Shown here in pieces: positions 54,041 to 64,000 of a DNA stretch of 64,000 bases; within the stretch, counting starts at the first letter, position 1; the number at the start of each line of letters is the position of its first letter. A program made the position numbers and the translations under genes. The DNA comes from Macrolepiota albuminosa (taxonomy: Eukaryota; Basidiomycota; Agaricomycetes; Agaricales; Agaricaceae): NCBI GenBank assembly GCA_027475525.1, contig JAMWFC010000033.1, forward strand, positions 558,001 to 622,000, written 5' to 3'. Under the pieces are notes generated by a model that saw nothing but the letters and a program-made list of their open reading frames with translations, ran no database searches and had not been told where the DNA came from.

Positions 54041-55983
54041 ATGGACATTAGTAAGAATGTCGTTCCTTCTGGCTTTTGTGTATGCTACATTATGCGTTTG
54101 GACATTGTATATTTATGGCTTTGTCTATCGAGAATGCTAAAAACAACCTTCTCATTCTGATGAGGCATCGTATTCCATGGCCCTTTTTTCCCTTTCTAAA
54201 TAATCTCTTTAGTCACGCCTTGGCCCCAGCCTAAATGGGGGGGGATGTATCAAACGTCAAATTCTGAAGCCGAAGGCCTGCCAACTTGAGCATCGAAAAA
54301 CTTGCAAGGCGCAACCGAACAGTGGTGACACTGGCAGGCGATCTGGCGGTATGTGGGCGTAAGCATTAACACGCCTGACTTGAGATAGGCCGAGGAAACA
54401 CTATCAATTCTGAAAGACAACAAATTCCTCAAAAAATGAAAACGTCATAAATCGGGGACAAATAAATATACTTGCTTCGGAAAGCCACCAGACACCAATG
54501 GGCCCAGACAACGATGAAGAAACCTCGAGCTCACGCCTCCCAACATCAAAATGATCGATCGCGTGGTGTTTAGCCGAAGATGTGGCAGTGCTCGGCTCGG
54601 ACATGGATGGGCGTAAAGGCGAGCGCCGTAGGCTGTGAGCGTTTTCGGAGGCCTCTGCGTGCTCAAGAGTCCTCCGATCTCTCCCGCGTCTCTCCCCTCC
54701 AAGATCGTGAGCCGATCACGGCACGGTGCCAGAGCCTGGCAGATGCCGTGGTGTGGTCAGCATGGCATGCGGTCTCAGACTTTTGGGTGGCTCCCTCTTC
54801 CGTCCGCCTCCTTCCCCCTCAGCTGCCCAGGTGAGCGCCCTTGCGCTCTCTCACACTGCCAGGTCGTCTCACTGTGATCTCCTTTTCTTTTCAGTTTTTC
54901 TGTGATACTTTATTCTTTGTATTATATTGCGTCATTTGACGATTTACTGGTGAGACACCTTTCATATGGCCACCCGGTGAGCCGGGCTCACCTCTCACCA
55001 TAGATATTTCGCCCCATTAAGTTAAAAAATTTTTGCATTGCGCCATCTCACAAGTGAAATATCTAAAGTAAGTACGCGATGGGAAGGTTCGCGTCGGCCC
55101 CTCGCTCACTTTTTTGTGATAGTATTCTATTACTGTACTTTATTCACATTTTCATTGACCCTCCCACCTCACCCTGTATAATAGTGTAGCTACTTGTCGC
55201 TTGTCGCCTCTGCCTTTCAATTCACGCAGTCACGCTCACACGTGACTGGTTTGGCGCTACTTGACTCTTCAACTGCAGAGGTGGATGGTTTCTATTTAAC
55301 GCCGGCAAGCTACAATACAGAGCTAAGAGGCGGGCCAATAGGCCGGATGTACAGTACCATGTACAGGGAGCAGCGTTGTTGATATCGATGTATGTATTTT
55401 TGTGATGTAGAACTTTCCTTGTATAGATTGTGTTTAGCATGTAAAGTAGCGGGTTCACGTCGCAAAAAATCAAAGGTAAGGTTAGGGTTAGTACAGGTTC
55501 AAGATAGGGTAAATTCGGGACCAGTGATGTGTGGATGCAGGATGTCCATGACCTCCCATGGTGTGTGAGCTCCTGCTAGTATTTGATGGAGTGATCAGTT
55601 GATGTGTGCGAGTCAAATCAGATGCAGCCCAATTCCATTGTTACAAGTCCTCCACTTTGTTGAGATCTGCAGCCAAAGCACTGTAAGTGCTATGATCAAA
55701 GAGATGAACAATGACCTTTTAGATATCACATAAATCACACTCATGCAGACAAAGCAGAGAATACAGTATATAATTATGATACCCTGTAGATAGCACCCTT
55801 AGTCGTTGTAACACAGACTGAGGGTGAGTAGAAATCACTTACAGACTATGTACAAGATGGACTAACTGTACCACAGATTGTGATACTTACTAGTATCTGT
55901 GTTTTATAGGTACAAAACTCAGTTGTTGTAACACAGACTGAGAATCGTGATACTTACTAGTATCTGTGTTTTATAGGTCCCAC
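54041..55983. other. No supported gene; possible LTR of the Copia element at the right end
   Basis: Short hairpins (GGTGAGCC-GGGCTCACC at about 54975-54991; AGATATTTC with GAAATATCT at about 55000-55062) suggest a decayed small transposon. At 55879-55978 a 31-bp segment (starting GTGATACTTACTAGTATC) occurs twice 67 bp apart, each time followed by AGGT. The 5' LTR of the Copia element is expected here, but its partner is outside the window. Confidence 0.35.
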
Positions 55984-57004
55984 TGATTCAGCTTCCAACA
56001 GGTTATGGGATTTTGCTGCTCTATATGGTTGGACTGAATCAAAGAGACTTTTGTGTTTGCTGAAAGGTGGTATACTATTCCAAGTTTCTTGGACATCAAT
56101 TTTCTGAAACCACACATAACTTGTGTGGCCCTTTTCCTGCATCATGTTACTATTGTGCCCTGTACCCAATATGATGAAGTCTGGAACTGAACCCAAACCC
56201 CCTGTTTCCAACTCCCCAATGACTATGCTCACACCAGATCAGATTGCTGAGATGTGCAGAGTCGACAACTCTGCAAACCTGTTGATCATACTAGTGGGAA
56301 AAGTGACAGCGAGTTGGACTGGCCATATCCTAGATCAGGATGATGAGAAGTGGCTAGACTGGTCATACAATATGGAGCTAGAACTCTCAATGGCACAACT
56401 CTGGAAATGTGTGTTTAACACACCCGATATCCCACACCCAGTCTATGAGCCAAAGGCCAACTGAGCTTGGTTAAGCAACAACCGTCTCGCCTGCTCTTTT
56501 ATTAAGCATGTGTTGTCTCTGTCAGAATGAAAGCTTTGCACTGATCAATGGGATCTAGTGGCCCTGTGAGCATACTTGAAGGGCAGACATAGAGGGGCTG
56601 TGCCTGTCCAGCAAGTTTGACTATTGCAGGAGGCTTTAACAGTGAAATGTTCTTCCTCAGAATCACTTACAAGGACAGCAGATAGTATTATCAAGAAGAT
56701 CGACCAGGCCTTTGATACTGGAGCTGTTATGAAGGAACTACTTCAGTTGATTGCAATCCTGTCAGCGCTGTCCAATTGTTCCTACATCCACATTTAATCA
56801 ATCATATCTAGAGACCTCACGAATGCAGGTGATGTAACAAAATATGGACCTACAAAGATTAGAAGGTTTCTCCAAGGGGAGCGGTCACTTATTGACATGG
56901 ATAAGACATCAGCAGCAGATGTTGTATTGGCCACACAACCTGTGGATAAGAACTCGAAGTACATAAAACTGATCTGTGATGGATGCAAGTCAAGGGGATG
57001 AACC
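55984..57004 (+). pseudogene. Ty1/Copia gag, left part (decayed, interrupted)
   Basis: A frame with several stops reads ASWTGHILDQDDEKWLDWSY, LELSMAQLWKCVFNTPD, DSIIKKIDQAFDTGAV, ISRDLTNAG and FLQGERSLIDMDKTSAADVV, a Copia Gag. It ends in the first half of a zinc knuckle (CDGCKSRG, about 56977-57000), where the tyrosine-recombinase element has inserted. The second half and the protease resume at 63384. Confidence 0.75.
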
Positions 57005-57251
57005 ATTTCGCGTCTGTTCTGGGCGCGACCGAGAGTCAAATGCCTAGTGATAGTAATAAATCCTGCCATAATACATTTCTAAGAAAGGTAGCGCTCAACA
57101 CTCTAATCTTCCCTGACACGGTGTCCAAACGATGGGCGAGTGACTCTCTGCCTGAAAGGTGTTCCCCCAATAGGGGTCACATCAAAGAAGAGTACATTCA
57201 AGCAGAAAGGACTGGGATACATCTGCGAGTCAGTGCTAAGGAACTGACCCC
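57005..57251 (-). repeat. Split repeat B2 of the tyrosine-recombinase element
   Basis: It matches 57508-57754 over 247 bp with two transitions, both at CpG. Confidence 0.92.
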
Positions 57252-57331
57252 CAAATGTGAGGACAAAATGTCAAGTAGAGAAAAGAACGTTGAATCCCCT
57301 ATTTTCACCAAGAGGAAGTGGGTGGGTGGGC

Positions 57332-57508
57332 GAAAGATAACAACTAGGATAAAAGTAGAATACGTTTTGTAACACAAAAGCTCTGCTAATGAATTCTGTT
57401 CGAGCGACTAGTTGGAGGGAGAGAATCAAACCGCTTGCGGTCACGCTGAGGTCACACGTCAAAATACACCCTTCCTGCATGACGTCCCTTTCATTTGGAA
57501 AGGTGCTA
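57332..57508 (-). repeat. Split repeat A2
   Basis: It matches 63207-63383 over 177 bp (by eye one transition, TTCTGTTCG/TTCTGTCCG) and directly abuts B1. Confidence 0.92.
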
Positions 57509-57754
57509 TTTCGCGTCTGTTCCGGGCGCGACCAAGAGTCAAATGCCTAGTGATAGTAATAAATCCTGCCATAATACATTTCTAAGAAAGGTAGCGCTCA
57601 ACACTCTAATCTTCCCTGACACGGTGTCCAAACGATGGGCGAGTGACTCTCTGCCTGAAAGGTGTTCCCCCAATAGGGGTCACATCAAAGAAGAGTACAT
57701 TCAAGCAGAAAGGACTGGGATACATCTGCGAGTCAGTGCTAAGGAACTGACCCC
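57508..57754 (-). repeat. Split repeat B1
   Basis: It matches 57005-57251. It lies just downstream of the recombinase stop codon. Confidence 0.92.
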
Positions 57755-57808
57755 ACCCCGAGAGACGAAGGAAACTCAGAACGCAGAAGATGAATCCCCC
57801 ACCGAAGT

Positions 57809-58993
57809 CTAACGCCTTTCTAAATACGACATCACCGGGTGAAGTAGTTCGACATAAATCGGAGCGATCAGCTGCAAGTTACGCCAGTACCTAAGAAATG
57901 CGTCCGACGTCCACCGACCCATCGCCTTAACCACATCAGGAGGGACTCCTTTCAGCAACAAAGCCGTAGTACCCCCGATCCGGAAACAGTGGCCACTAAT
58001 CGTTGGCAGGGAGTGACGTTCAAGAATAGGGTTGATTACCAAAAGCAGTTTCCGCGTAGTAAGACCAATAAATTTCCCTTTCTTATTAACGTAGCAACAG
58101 ATTGGAGTGGTCGGAGCAACCTTGTTGACACGAGAATGGATTGCGAGAGCGTTGATAGGATCGCAGTCATTTGACTGACGAGTAATGACGACTGTCTTGC
58201 CCTTGCGACCAGCTTTCTTCGTCCAAGGCAGAAACAACGATCTTGTACCAGTGTCGTTCGGAACTCCGAAGTTGGCCCACGCAGGCACCACAGATGCATC
58301 GAAGTCACGCTCTCGCGAAGGTAGAAATTCTCCCAGACGTATTTGTCCCCAGAAAGCCGTAGTAGTGACTGCCCAGACGCAAGCATCAAGAGGGTTCGAC
58401 AGATCCAAGCCGGATCTAATAGCCTGTAACATTTCAATGGTAGCCGGGGGTCGCTCTTTCTGAAAGGACGACTCCGGTCGAAGGTTCTCCGCACCTTTAA
58501 CCGTATGCTTTAATTGAAGCGAATCATGCCATGGGAAGCCGTTTTGAATATGGTAAGAACGCAGCCCGGACATTTTGTTTGACACTGTGCGACCCGCTAA
58601 TGTCCCGGCCATAGACGCCGCATAGAAGCACAGCAATTCCTCTGAAGCAGGCCACATGGCAGTGAGCGGGACGTCGTGGAGTCTGCAAAACTTGACAAAA
58701 TCTGCCACGGCCCAAGAGTATCTTTTGGTTGTTGACGGAGCCCATGAATGTGCAATAACGTTATCTACCAACGCCTTTTGCGAAATGTTTCGCGAATCGC
58801 TCAAAGAGTTTGCAACAACATGACGTATTGGTGTACGAGCCTTCTTTACGGAATCACGAGCCACGCTTTGAGAGGAAGAGCCGACGAGATTTTTGCGATA
58901 GGGGGGACAGCTGCCTGAAACCTTTCGATGAGAACGCGAACTACGTGAGAAGCTTGTCTCTCGTTCTGGTATTAAGGACAGGTATATGGGCAT
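57809..58993 (-). CDS. Tyrosine recombinase of the Ngaro-like element
   Basis: A 394-codon frame starts with ATG at 58993. A core-binding N-terminal domain (HSWAPSTTKRYSWAVADFVK, FCRLHDVPLTAMWPASEELL) precedes the catalytic domain. The catalytic set is visible: Arg in FWGQIRLGEFLPS, His-x-x-Arg in SGHCFRIGGTTALLLKG, and Tyr in GRWTSDAFLRYWRN. The enzyme joins the circular cDNA to the target by site-specific-type recombination, which explains the missing target duplication. The frame looks intact. It follows RT with a gap of about 280 bp. Confidence 0.93.
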   Translation of the reverse strand: MPIYLSLIPERETSFSRSSRSHRKVSGSCPPYRKNLVGSSSQSVARDSVKKARTPIRHVVANSLSDSRNISQKALVDNVIAHSWAPSTTKRYSWAVADFVKFCRLHDVPLTAMWPASEELLCFYAASMAGTLAGRTVSNKMSGLRSYHIQNGFPWHDSLQLKHTVKGAENLRPESSFQKERPPATIEMLQAIRSGLDLSNPLDACVWAVTTTAFWGQIRLGEFLPSRERDFDASVVPAWANFGVPNDTGTRSLFLPWTKKAGRKGKTVVITRQSNDCDPINALAIHSRVNKVAPTTPICCYVNKKGKFIGLTTRKLLLVINPILERHSLPTISGHCFRIGGTTALLLKGVPPDVVKAMGRWTSDAFLRYWRNLQLIAPIYVELLHPVMSYLERR

Positions 58994-59275
58994 CGTGTAA
59001 TCGGGTTATGATCTACGTTGTCGACTGACAACCCGAGTGACAAACCACATAGCAAAATATACACAAATGCAATCGTTCCCAGTGAACATGACAGATTCGA
59101 GATGCCACAGGCGCACTGAACGCGCTGTAAAGATTATTCTCCAAAAGGAGTCACGAATTACAAGTTGCTTATTAAATTACAAGCTAACGGTGAAACCGTA
59201 GAAACATTACAAGCTGACGTTGAAAACGGAGAATGTTACAAGCTGACGTTAAAGACAAGGAAAGGAAAGGATGCC

Positions 59276-61335
59276 TCAATCTACCAGTTGAGAATGCTTA
59301 ACCGAAGCATGTACCAATGATGTTAAATAAGATGGGAGTGGAGGAAAAGGGTATAAGCGGCGTCGTGTGGGAAAGAGACCACGAGAGGGACGATCTGCCT
59401 TGTTCGCTATCGAGGACACCCACGAAATAGACAGCCAGATGGAATGTCTTTGGAAAGTGTCGACAATCCAACGAAGGATAGCATTCTGCTGTATGCTCCT
59501 CGACCTGCCCGCTGCCAATGCTCCTACCACACCAGTGTTATCTGACTTGAGCACGACGTGACAATTATTGTAACCAGCGGTGACCAGAGCGCGTAAAGAG
59601 AGGTCAACCGCAACCATCTCGGCCCAACCTATGTCACGACCGTCTGACTTCCAGCCCTGCCTCAACTCCCAAGCCAGCCACTTGTCGTTTACAACAAGAC
59701 CGATGCCCCACGAAGTAGAAGCGTCAACGTAAACATCAAGATCCAGGGGCTCCGGGGGCATAATAACGTGGGAGCCGCACCAATCATTTTCGAGGACATT
59801 ACACCACCAAGTGATGTCTTCCCTAACTGCTGGCGAAGGCGACAATGACAAAAAACCGCTGCCCTCCGCTGGAAATCGAGCGCGGAAAGCAAAAAAAGAT
59901 GGGAGGTGAGAGCATCCACCAGGCAAGACTAGGCAGATATGATTCAGTGTCCCAATAAGCGATTCAGTCATCTTCAGAGACACTTTTGAAGCACGAGACC
60001 AATTATGTAGTTTTTCGAGGTATTTATAGCGCTTCTTTTCCGGGAGCTCGACCGTTTTGGCATCGAGTGACCAGAGAAATCCAATATACATGAAATTTTG
60101 AGCAAAGGGAGAATGTTTGTCGGTCGACCATGGCCAACCAAGATCACATGCAATTTCCCGAATGAGAGATTCATCGTAAGAAAAAGTGAAGCCAGAGACC
60201 TGCGATATTGGATAGCGGAAGAAAATAAAGTCATCCACCCATTTAAGCACGTCGTCCACTCCGCGATGATGGTATATGGCGACGATAGCATCTGCGACGT
60301 GACCAAAGATGCCTGGAGCAGAAGCTGCACCAAAGTTTAGTCGGAAATTGAAGTGTATGTTGCCATCAATAGAGACAGCCAACTTCAACCAATCTTGAGA
60401 ACGAGTAGGAATATTTCGAAAAGCGGATTCGACATCAAAAACTGCCACTTCGGAGCCCGAAGGGGCTTTCGCGACAAGCAGCCAACAGGCTGCAAACGTT
60501 CCCCAATCACAAGGGTAGTCGTCAGAATTGGTAAAGGAATTTACAGATGGGATGTCTGATTTGTTGCGAGGGAAAGACAAGTCCAAAGTGACCCGCAGTT
60601 TGCCGGAGGAACCACAAATTACGTTTAGGGGGGCCGTGCGAAATGGGCCAAACAAATCTTCAACAACAGCAGGGTCGAAGCCAGGCGAAACTCTGCCCAG
60701 AGCCACCTCTGAGCAGTATTTAGAAACAATGAAATGATGAGCTTCAGGAGTCCGATAATGATTAAAACTCTGCCCAGAGCCACCTCTGAGCAGTATTTAG
60801 AAACAATGAAATGATGAGCTTCAGGAGTCCGATAATGATTACGAGGAGAATAAGAGCGTGAAAGAACCAGAGAATCTATGCCAATATCAAAACCCTCGCG
60901 AAGGCCTTTCGGCACCTCCGCAAAAAGATCCAACACCTGAGCCGCTTCCAACGCACACTGCCAACGATCGGCTTTCAACGGTGTGGATACTGGAAAGATG
61001 TTGTCAAGCCGAACAGGCCTGCGCCCCATGGCCAGGATTTCCGCACAAGGAACAAAGATGGGCATGCGTGCATTTGGCACCGCGATCACAGGAGGAGAAC
61101 CCATTGAAAGCGAAGCAGACTGAGCCCCCTGCCGGGGATTTGTAAGAACGCCCTTCACGTCAGAGAAACCGAGGTACGGCACGATAGGAGGAGAGTTTAT
61201 GATCAAGGGAGCCACAAGACAAGCATTTGTAGCACGTCGATGAATCTCGCGACTTGGAGGAGGACGATTTGCTTCAAGCAAGAAAGGACTCCATTTCGGC
61301 CAGCCTACCATCCAATGTTTTGACCCTGCTTGCAT
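59276..61335 (-). CDS. RT-RNase H of the Ngaro-like element (frame broken by a 77-bp duplication)
   Basis: Two frames (from 61440, with first ATG at 61335, and 60706-59276) become one continuous frame when one copy of the exact 77-bp duplication at 60688-60841 is discounted. RT blocks are GPFRTAPLNVICGSSGKLRV, VFDVESAFRNIPTRSQDW, NFRLNFGAASAPGIFG and catalytic WVDDFIFFRYP (about 60210-60240). RNase H shows LDVYVDASTSWGIGLV, GWAEMVAVDLSLRAL, VLKSDNTGVVGALAAG and NKADRPSRG. This is the DIRS-clade RT-RH arrangement. The start overlaps the end of the gag exon in another frame. Confidence 0.9.
60688..60841. repeat. 77-bp exact tandem duplication in RT
   Basis: 60688-60764 is repeated exactly at 60765-60841 (period 77, identity exactly 77 bp). 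It breaks the RT frame. It is the cleanest member of the period-77 set. Confidence 0.95.
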
Positions 61336-63098
61336 GTTGCGTGGCGACACATTCCTGCCAAATATCGATCTGAAACGTATCCATCCGAAAGGAATGGGAC
61401 TCTCGCAAATATAATGCACACAAACGCTGGTCGTAATCAAGAATCAATCCAAAGTCCAAGCGAGTATTTGGACGCAGCTTCAAGCGTCTGAAATGAGTGG
61501 CAAACGAGTCCGCAATAGCATTGGCCACATGACCGCCCGACCCCTCGTCGGAATCAGCGCGCAAATGGACACGCATAGCACCGACAAAATTCTCAGAAGC
61601 CGCAGACCATTCATCGAAAGAGAGCTTCGACTCGTGTGAAGTATCAAAAGAAGCATTCGGGAGGCGCAACCTCCCATTCGAGATAACAAAGGAAGATTCC
61701 GGTGGCGGTGGCTCACGAGCTGCCCGCCTACACGCCTCGTCGGTCAACAGATCAAGAGGGATGTACTCAAACATCCCCTGCTCCAAAGCTTTCACCACTT
61801 TATGTGGATAAACCTTATCCGCTGAAGACAACATGCGACCCACTTGGGGGGGAAGGCCGTGCAACGTGCGAGGAGGAACAACTGGTCCTGGAGATCCTGG
61901 GGGAACGCGCAGATCAGGTCCCGCGACAAGAACACCAGGAGCACGCCTGCCGGGCAAGTCCCCGCCGGGCGCCTGGGTCGGAATAGCACACCCCGTCACC
62001 CCTGAAGTAGTAGACCGACCAAGATTGCTATTAGCCGGTGGAGCACTTGGTGCTGCAGAAACGTTTGTGATGTGGTCGTGAACCATGTGTAAATGGTCCA
62101 ACAAAACTGCATAAGCACATTGTCAGCCCACCAAAATTGACAACAGATAAGACCTGCAGGGCAGGGCAAGGAAAAAGATGGCTCATAATGGACGACGGGT
62201 CGAGGAAAAACATCATTCATAATCGACGACAAGGGTGCAGCGCACACTGTGCCGACACTAAAAAAAAAAAGGAACGCAGAAATTTGGAGCGACTTGCAAA
62301 CTGCATGTATGAAACGCGTACCCCCCCAAAAAGGGAAAAAAGGAAGACACACACGACAAAGATCGGCAGAAACTGCACACCGACAACGCATACACCCAGA
62401 AGAATGTGAGCATTCACGCAGTTCTTTGTCAGAACCGCGTACCAACATGCAAAATGGAGGGAAGCGCATAGAGAAAAAAGACCAAATAAAGGACACATAA
62501 AAGAAAACATACCCTGGCGGTCAAGGTCAAGGCCATGCGCACGAAAAAGCTGCAATAATCCAGTATCCGTCAGAGTAATAACCCTCTGGTCGTCGGAAGC
62601 AGCAGCCATCGGCCTGTCCAGTCCAGGGGAAGGTCTCCGATAAACGTCGTCCCTCACCGAAAGATTTCTATCTGGGGAGACCCCGCGCATGCGAGGAGCG
62701 GGTCCCGGAGTGCGCACCGCGCTGTTTTCGACAAAAACAGGGACGGAGTCGCGCATATACGCATCCGCCGTCGAAGGCGAGACGATAATTTCCACGTCGT
62801 CATCTTCCTCTCGCGACAGTTGTCGCTTTGGGCGTTTCAATGGGGGAACCGAGGGAGCAGGCAGGGGCGAAGGTGATCTCTCTCTCCGGGAACCAAGACC
62901 CGCGTCCGGTGTGGGAACCACTGGCTCGATGACCGCAGCCCCTGAGACCTCCGACGAATCAGCAACCTCCGTTGTCTCCGGAAGGGAATGTAATGTCTGG
63001 GAATCCCCTCTAGGGAGGACTGAAGAGGGACGGAGAGTACGTGGAGCGAAAACGGTAGCCTTCCCGCCACGTCCCCAGGAACCAGAGTGGCCCGACAT
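61274..63098 (-). CDS. Gag-like ORF of the Ngaro-like element, two exons
   Basis: Model (minus): 63098-62513, then 62106-61274; 472 aa. The intron (62512-62107, 406 bp) has donor GTATGT and acceptor TGCAG and keeps the frame (phase 1). The start is MSGHSGSWGRGGK at 63098. Exon 1 is Ser/Pro-rich with a basic-acidic patch (KRPKRQLSREEDDDVEIIV) and ends in a helix (TDTGLLQLFRAHGLDL). Exon 2 contains a conserved-looking block (FDEWSAASENFVGAMRVHL, HFRRLKLRPNTRLDFGLILD, DQRLCALYLRESHSFRMDTF), as in Gag-type ORFs of fungal YR elements. Retaining or removing the intron would decide whether exon 2 is made. Confidence 0.75.
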
Positions 63099-63206
63099 GA
63101 AAGAAAGAGAGAAAGACGGCGCAAAAAAGGCAAAAAGGTGAAGGAAAGGAGCTGAACAGCAAACACGAACAGAACTCAATATAAGGCAAATGAAAAACAA
63201 CTACGT

Positions 63207-63383
63207 GAAAGATAACAACTAGGATAAAAGTAGAATACGTTTTGTAACACAAAAGCTCTGCTAATGAATTCTGTCCGAGCGACTAGTTGGAGGGAGAGAA
63301 TCAAACCGCTTGCGGTCACGCTGAGGTCACACGTCAAAATACACCCTTCCTGCATGACGTCCCTTTCATTTGGAAAGGTGCTA
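63207..63383 (-). repeat. Split repeat A1
   Basis: It is the left end of the element in coding orientation and matches 57332-57508 over 177 bp. Confidence 0.92.
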
Positions 63384-64000
63384 ACTTCACAGGACATACC
63401 TTGCCTTGATGCAGTCTTGAAGGGGGAGGCATGGCAGGAAAGACTGTTGAGGAGTCTAGGATGGCCTGTATAGCACATTTCAAAGCAAAAGGCAAAGATT
63501 GAAGAAAGTCAAATTTGAGGGTTACTGTTATGCCATCGGGCAGCTCAGCATTCACCCTGGAGAGTGACCCGGACATCATTGCTGTGTACATGGCAGCATG
63601 TGAGAGCAAGGCCACCTCTGCATCAAAATTGAAATTCACAGGCCTGGCTTTGAACACATTTCTGACCACAACAATTGCAGAAAGTAGAGGAGCTGGAGTT
63701 TGATGCCCTGGTTGTGCTTGAGGAGGAGCCGAGGACAGGGATTGACTGGAACAGCTATATTCAACACAACCAAGGTGACGAGATTATCTTAGCATCAGTA
63801 TCTTTTGAAACAGCCCCCTTCTACCTTGATTCTGGGGCAACTGTCCATATAATGCCTGACCCCTCTGATTTTGCATCCTTGACACCGATTCCAGAATGGC
63901 CAATCCATGGAGTGGGAGGATCAACTATTGCTGCCACAGCCATAGGAAAAATTTGCCTCCAGACTCAGGATGGTTCTACACTCGAATTAAACGATGCACT
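63384..64000 (+). pseudogene. Ty1/Copia gag end and protease, right part
   Basis: It resumes with the zinc-knuckle remainder (ACTTCACAGGACATACC onward) and GGGMAGKTVEESRMACIAHF. From about 63795 an open protease frame reads FYLDSGATVHIMPDPSDFAS (catalytic D-S-G, about 63829) and WPIHGVGGSTIAATAIGKIC, the Ty1/Copia retropepsin. The rest of pol and the 3' LTR lie beyond the window. Together with 55984-57004 it forms one element split by the 6.4-kb insertion. Confidence 0.85.

Larger units (their letters stand above)
57005..63383 (-). mobile_element. Tyrosine-recombinase retrotransposon (Ngaro/DIRS type)
   Basis: The element is 6.4 kb on the minus strand, with Gag, RT-RNase H and tyrosine recombinase instead of integrase. 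It has split direct repeats in the order A1 (63383-63207), coding, B1 (57754-57508), A2 (57508-57332), B2 (57251-57005), the Ngaro/PAT arrangement. A1 and A2 share 177 bp and B1 and B2 share 247 bp, with only two CpG-type transitions seen. An 80-bp stretch separates A2 from B2. There is no target duplication, as expected for recombinase-driven insertion. It interrupts a Copia gag. The only break in the ORFs is the 77-bp duplication at 60688-60841. Confidence 0.9.

Noticed and set aside
54930..55070. Inverted repeats as a MITE
   Set aside because: Two small hairpins are present, but no matching outer termini or target duplication could be fixed.
55480..55497. Telomere-like GGTTAGGGTTAG
   Set aside because: Only about two units, inside ordinary sequence. 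No array and no chromosome end.
1..64000. CRISPR arrays, bacterial operons, rRNA or tRNA genes
   Set aside because: No direct-repeat/spacer arrays, no operon spacing or ribosome-binding sites, and no cloverleaf or rRNA sequence recognised. The intron-rich genes show a eukaryotic genome.

Overview
This is fungal DNA, most likely from a mushroom-forming basidiomycete (Agaricomycetes). The genes are dense in short introns (about 45-60 bp, GT..AG with a few GC..AG), and the retroelements are types common in those fungi. No species can be named from the sequence. About two thirds of the window is transposable elements, with an island of housekeeping genes in between.

Layout. (1) 1-20878 is a Ty3 chromovirus carrying a CpG-decayed pol and an antisense gene. 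It is interrupted by a 13.5-kb Ty3/Gypsy element (170-13661, 4-bp target duplication) and probably by an 871-bp insertion (13997-14867). The inner element has gag-pol on the plus strand and, between integrase and 3' LTR, three antisense ORFs. The largest of these is a seven-exon, 700-aa reading frame. (2) 20879-29160 is AT-rich, gene-poor debris: two solo LTRs and one truncated copy of a single family, a 1.9-kb non-autonomous LTR element with a perfect 5-bp target duplication, remnants of another Gypsy pol, and three minisatellites. (3) 29161-31115 is a 15-exon CNNM/Mam3-type DUF21-CBS membrane protein gene. (4) 33727-41000 is a LINE encoding gag-like, endonuclease, reverse transcriptase and RNase H parts. 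(5) 41766-54040 is the gene island: protein O-mannosyltransferase, mitochondrial malate dehydrogenase, Mediator cyclin C, a secreted TAP-like alpha/beta hydrolase and a small unknown gene. (6) 55984-64000 is a decayed Ty1/Copia element interrupted by a complete tyrosine-recombinase (Ngaro/DIRS-type) retrotransposon with split direct repeats.

Two cross-cutting observations matter most. First, five tandem duplications with a period of exactly 77 bp lie in three unrelated elements, and four of them break otherwise open frames. This is the signature of uncollapsed k=77 contig overlaps, so several 'broken' ORFs here are probably intact in the organism. Second, two Ty3 elements from different clades both carry an antisense, intron-containing gene with a Zn2Cys6-like cysteine cluster in the same place (after integrase), with an intron in the same position (phase 0, directly before the first cysteine). 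This is the best candidate for an undescribed retrotransposon-encoded regulatory system in the window.

The gene island is ordinary. PMT and MDH are convergent. MDH and cyclin C are divergent from a 154-bp shared promoter region. All splice models below were built by eye from splice sites and family conservation; their coding lengths all sum to multiples of three.
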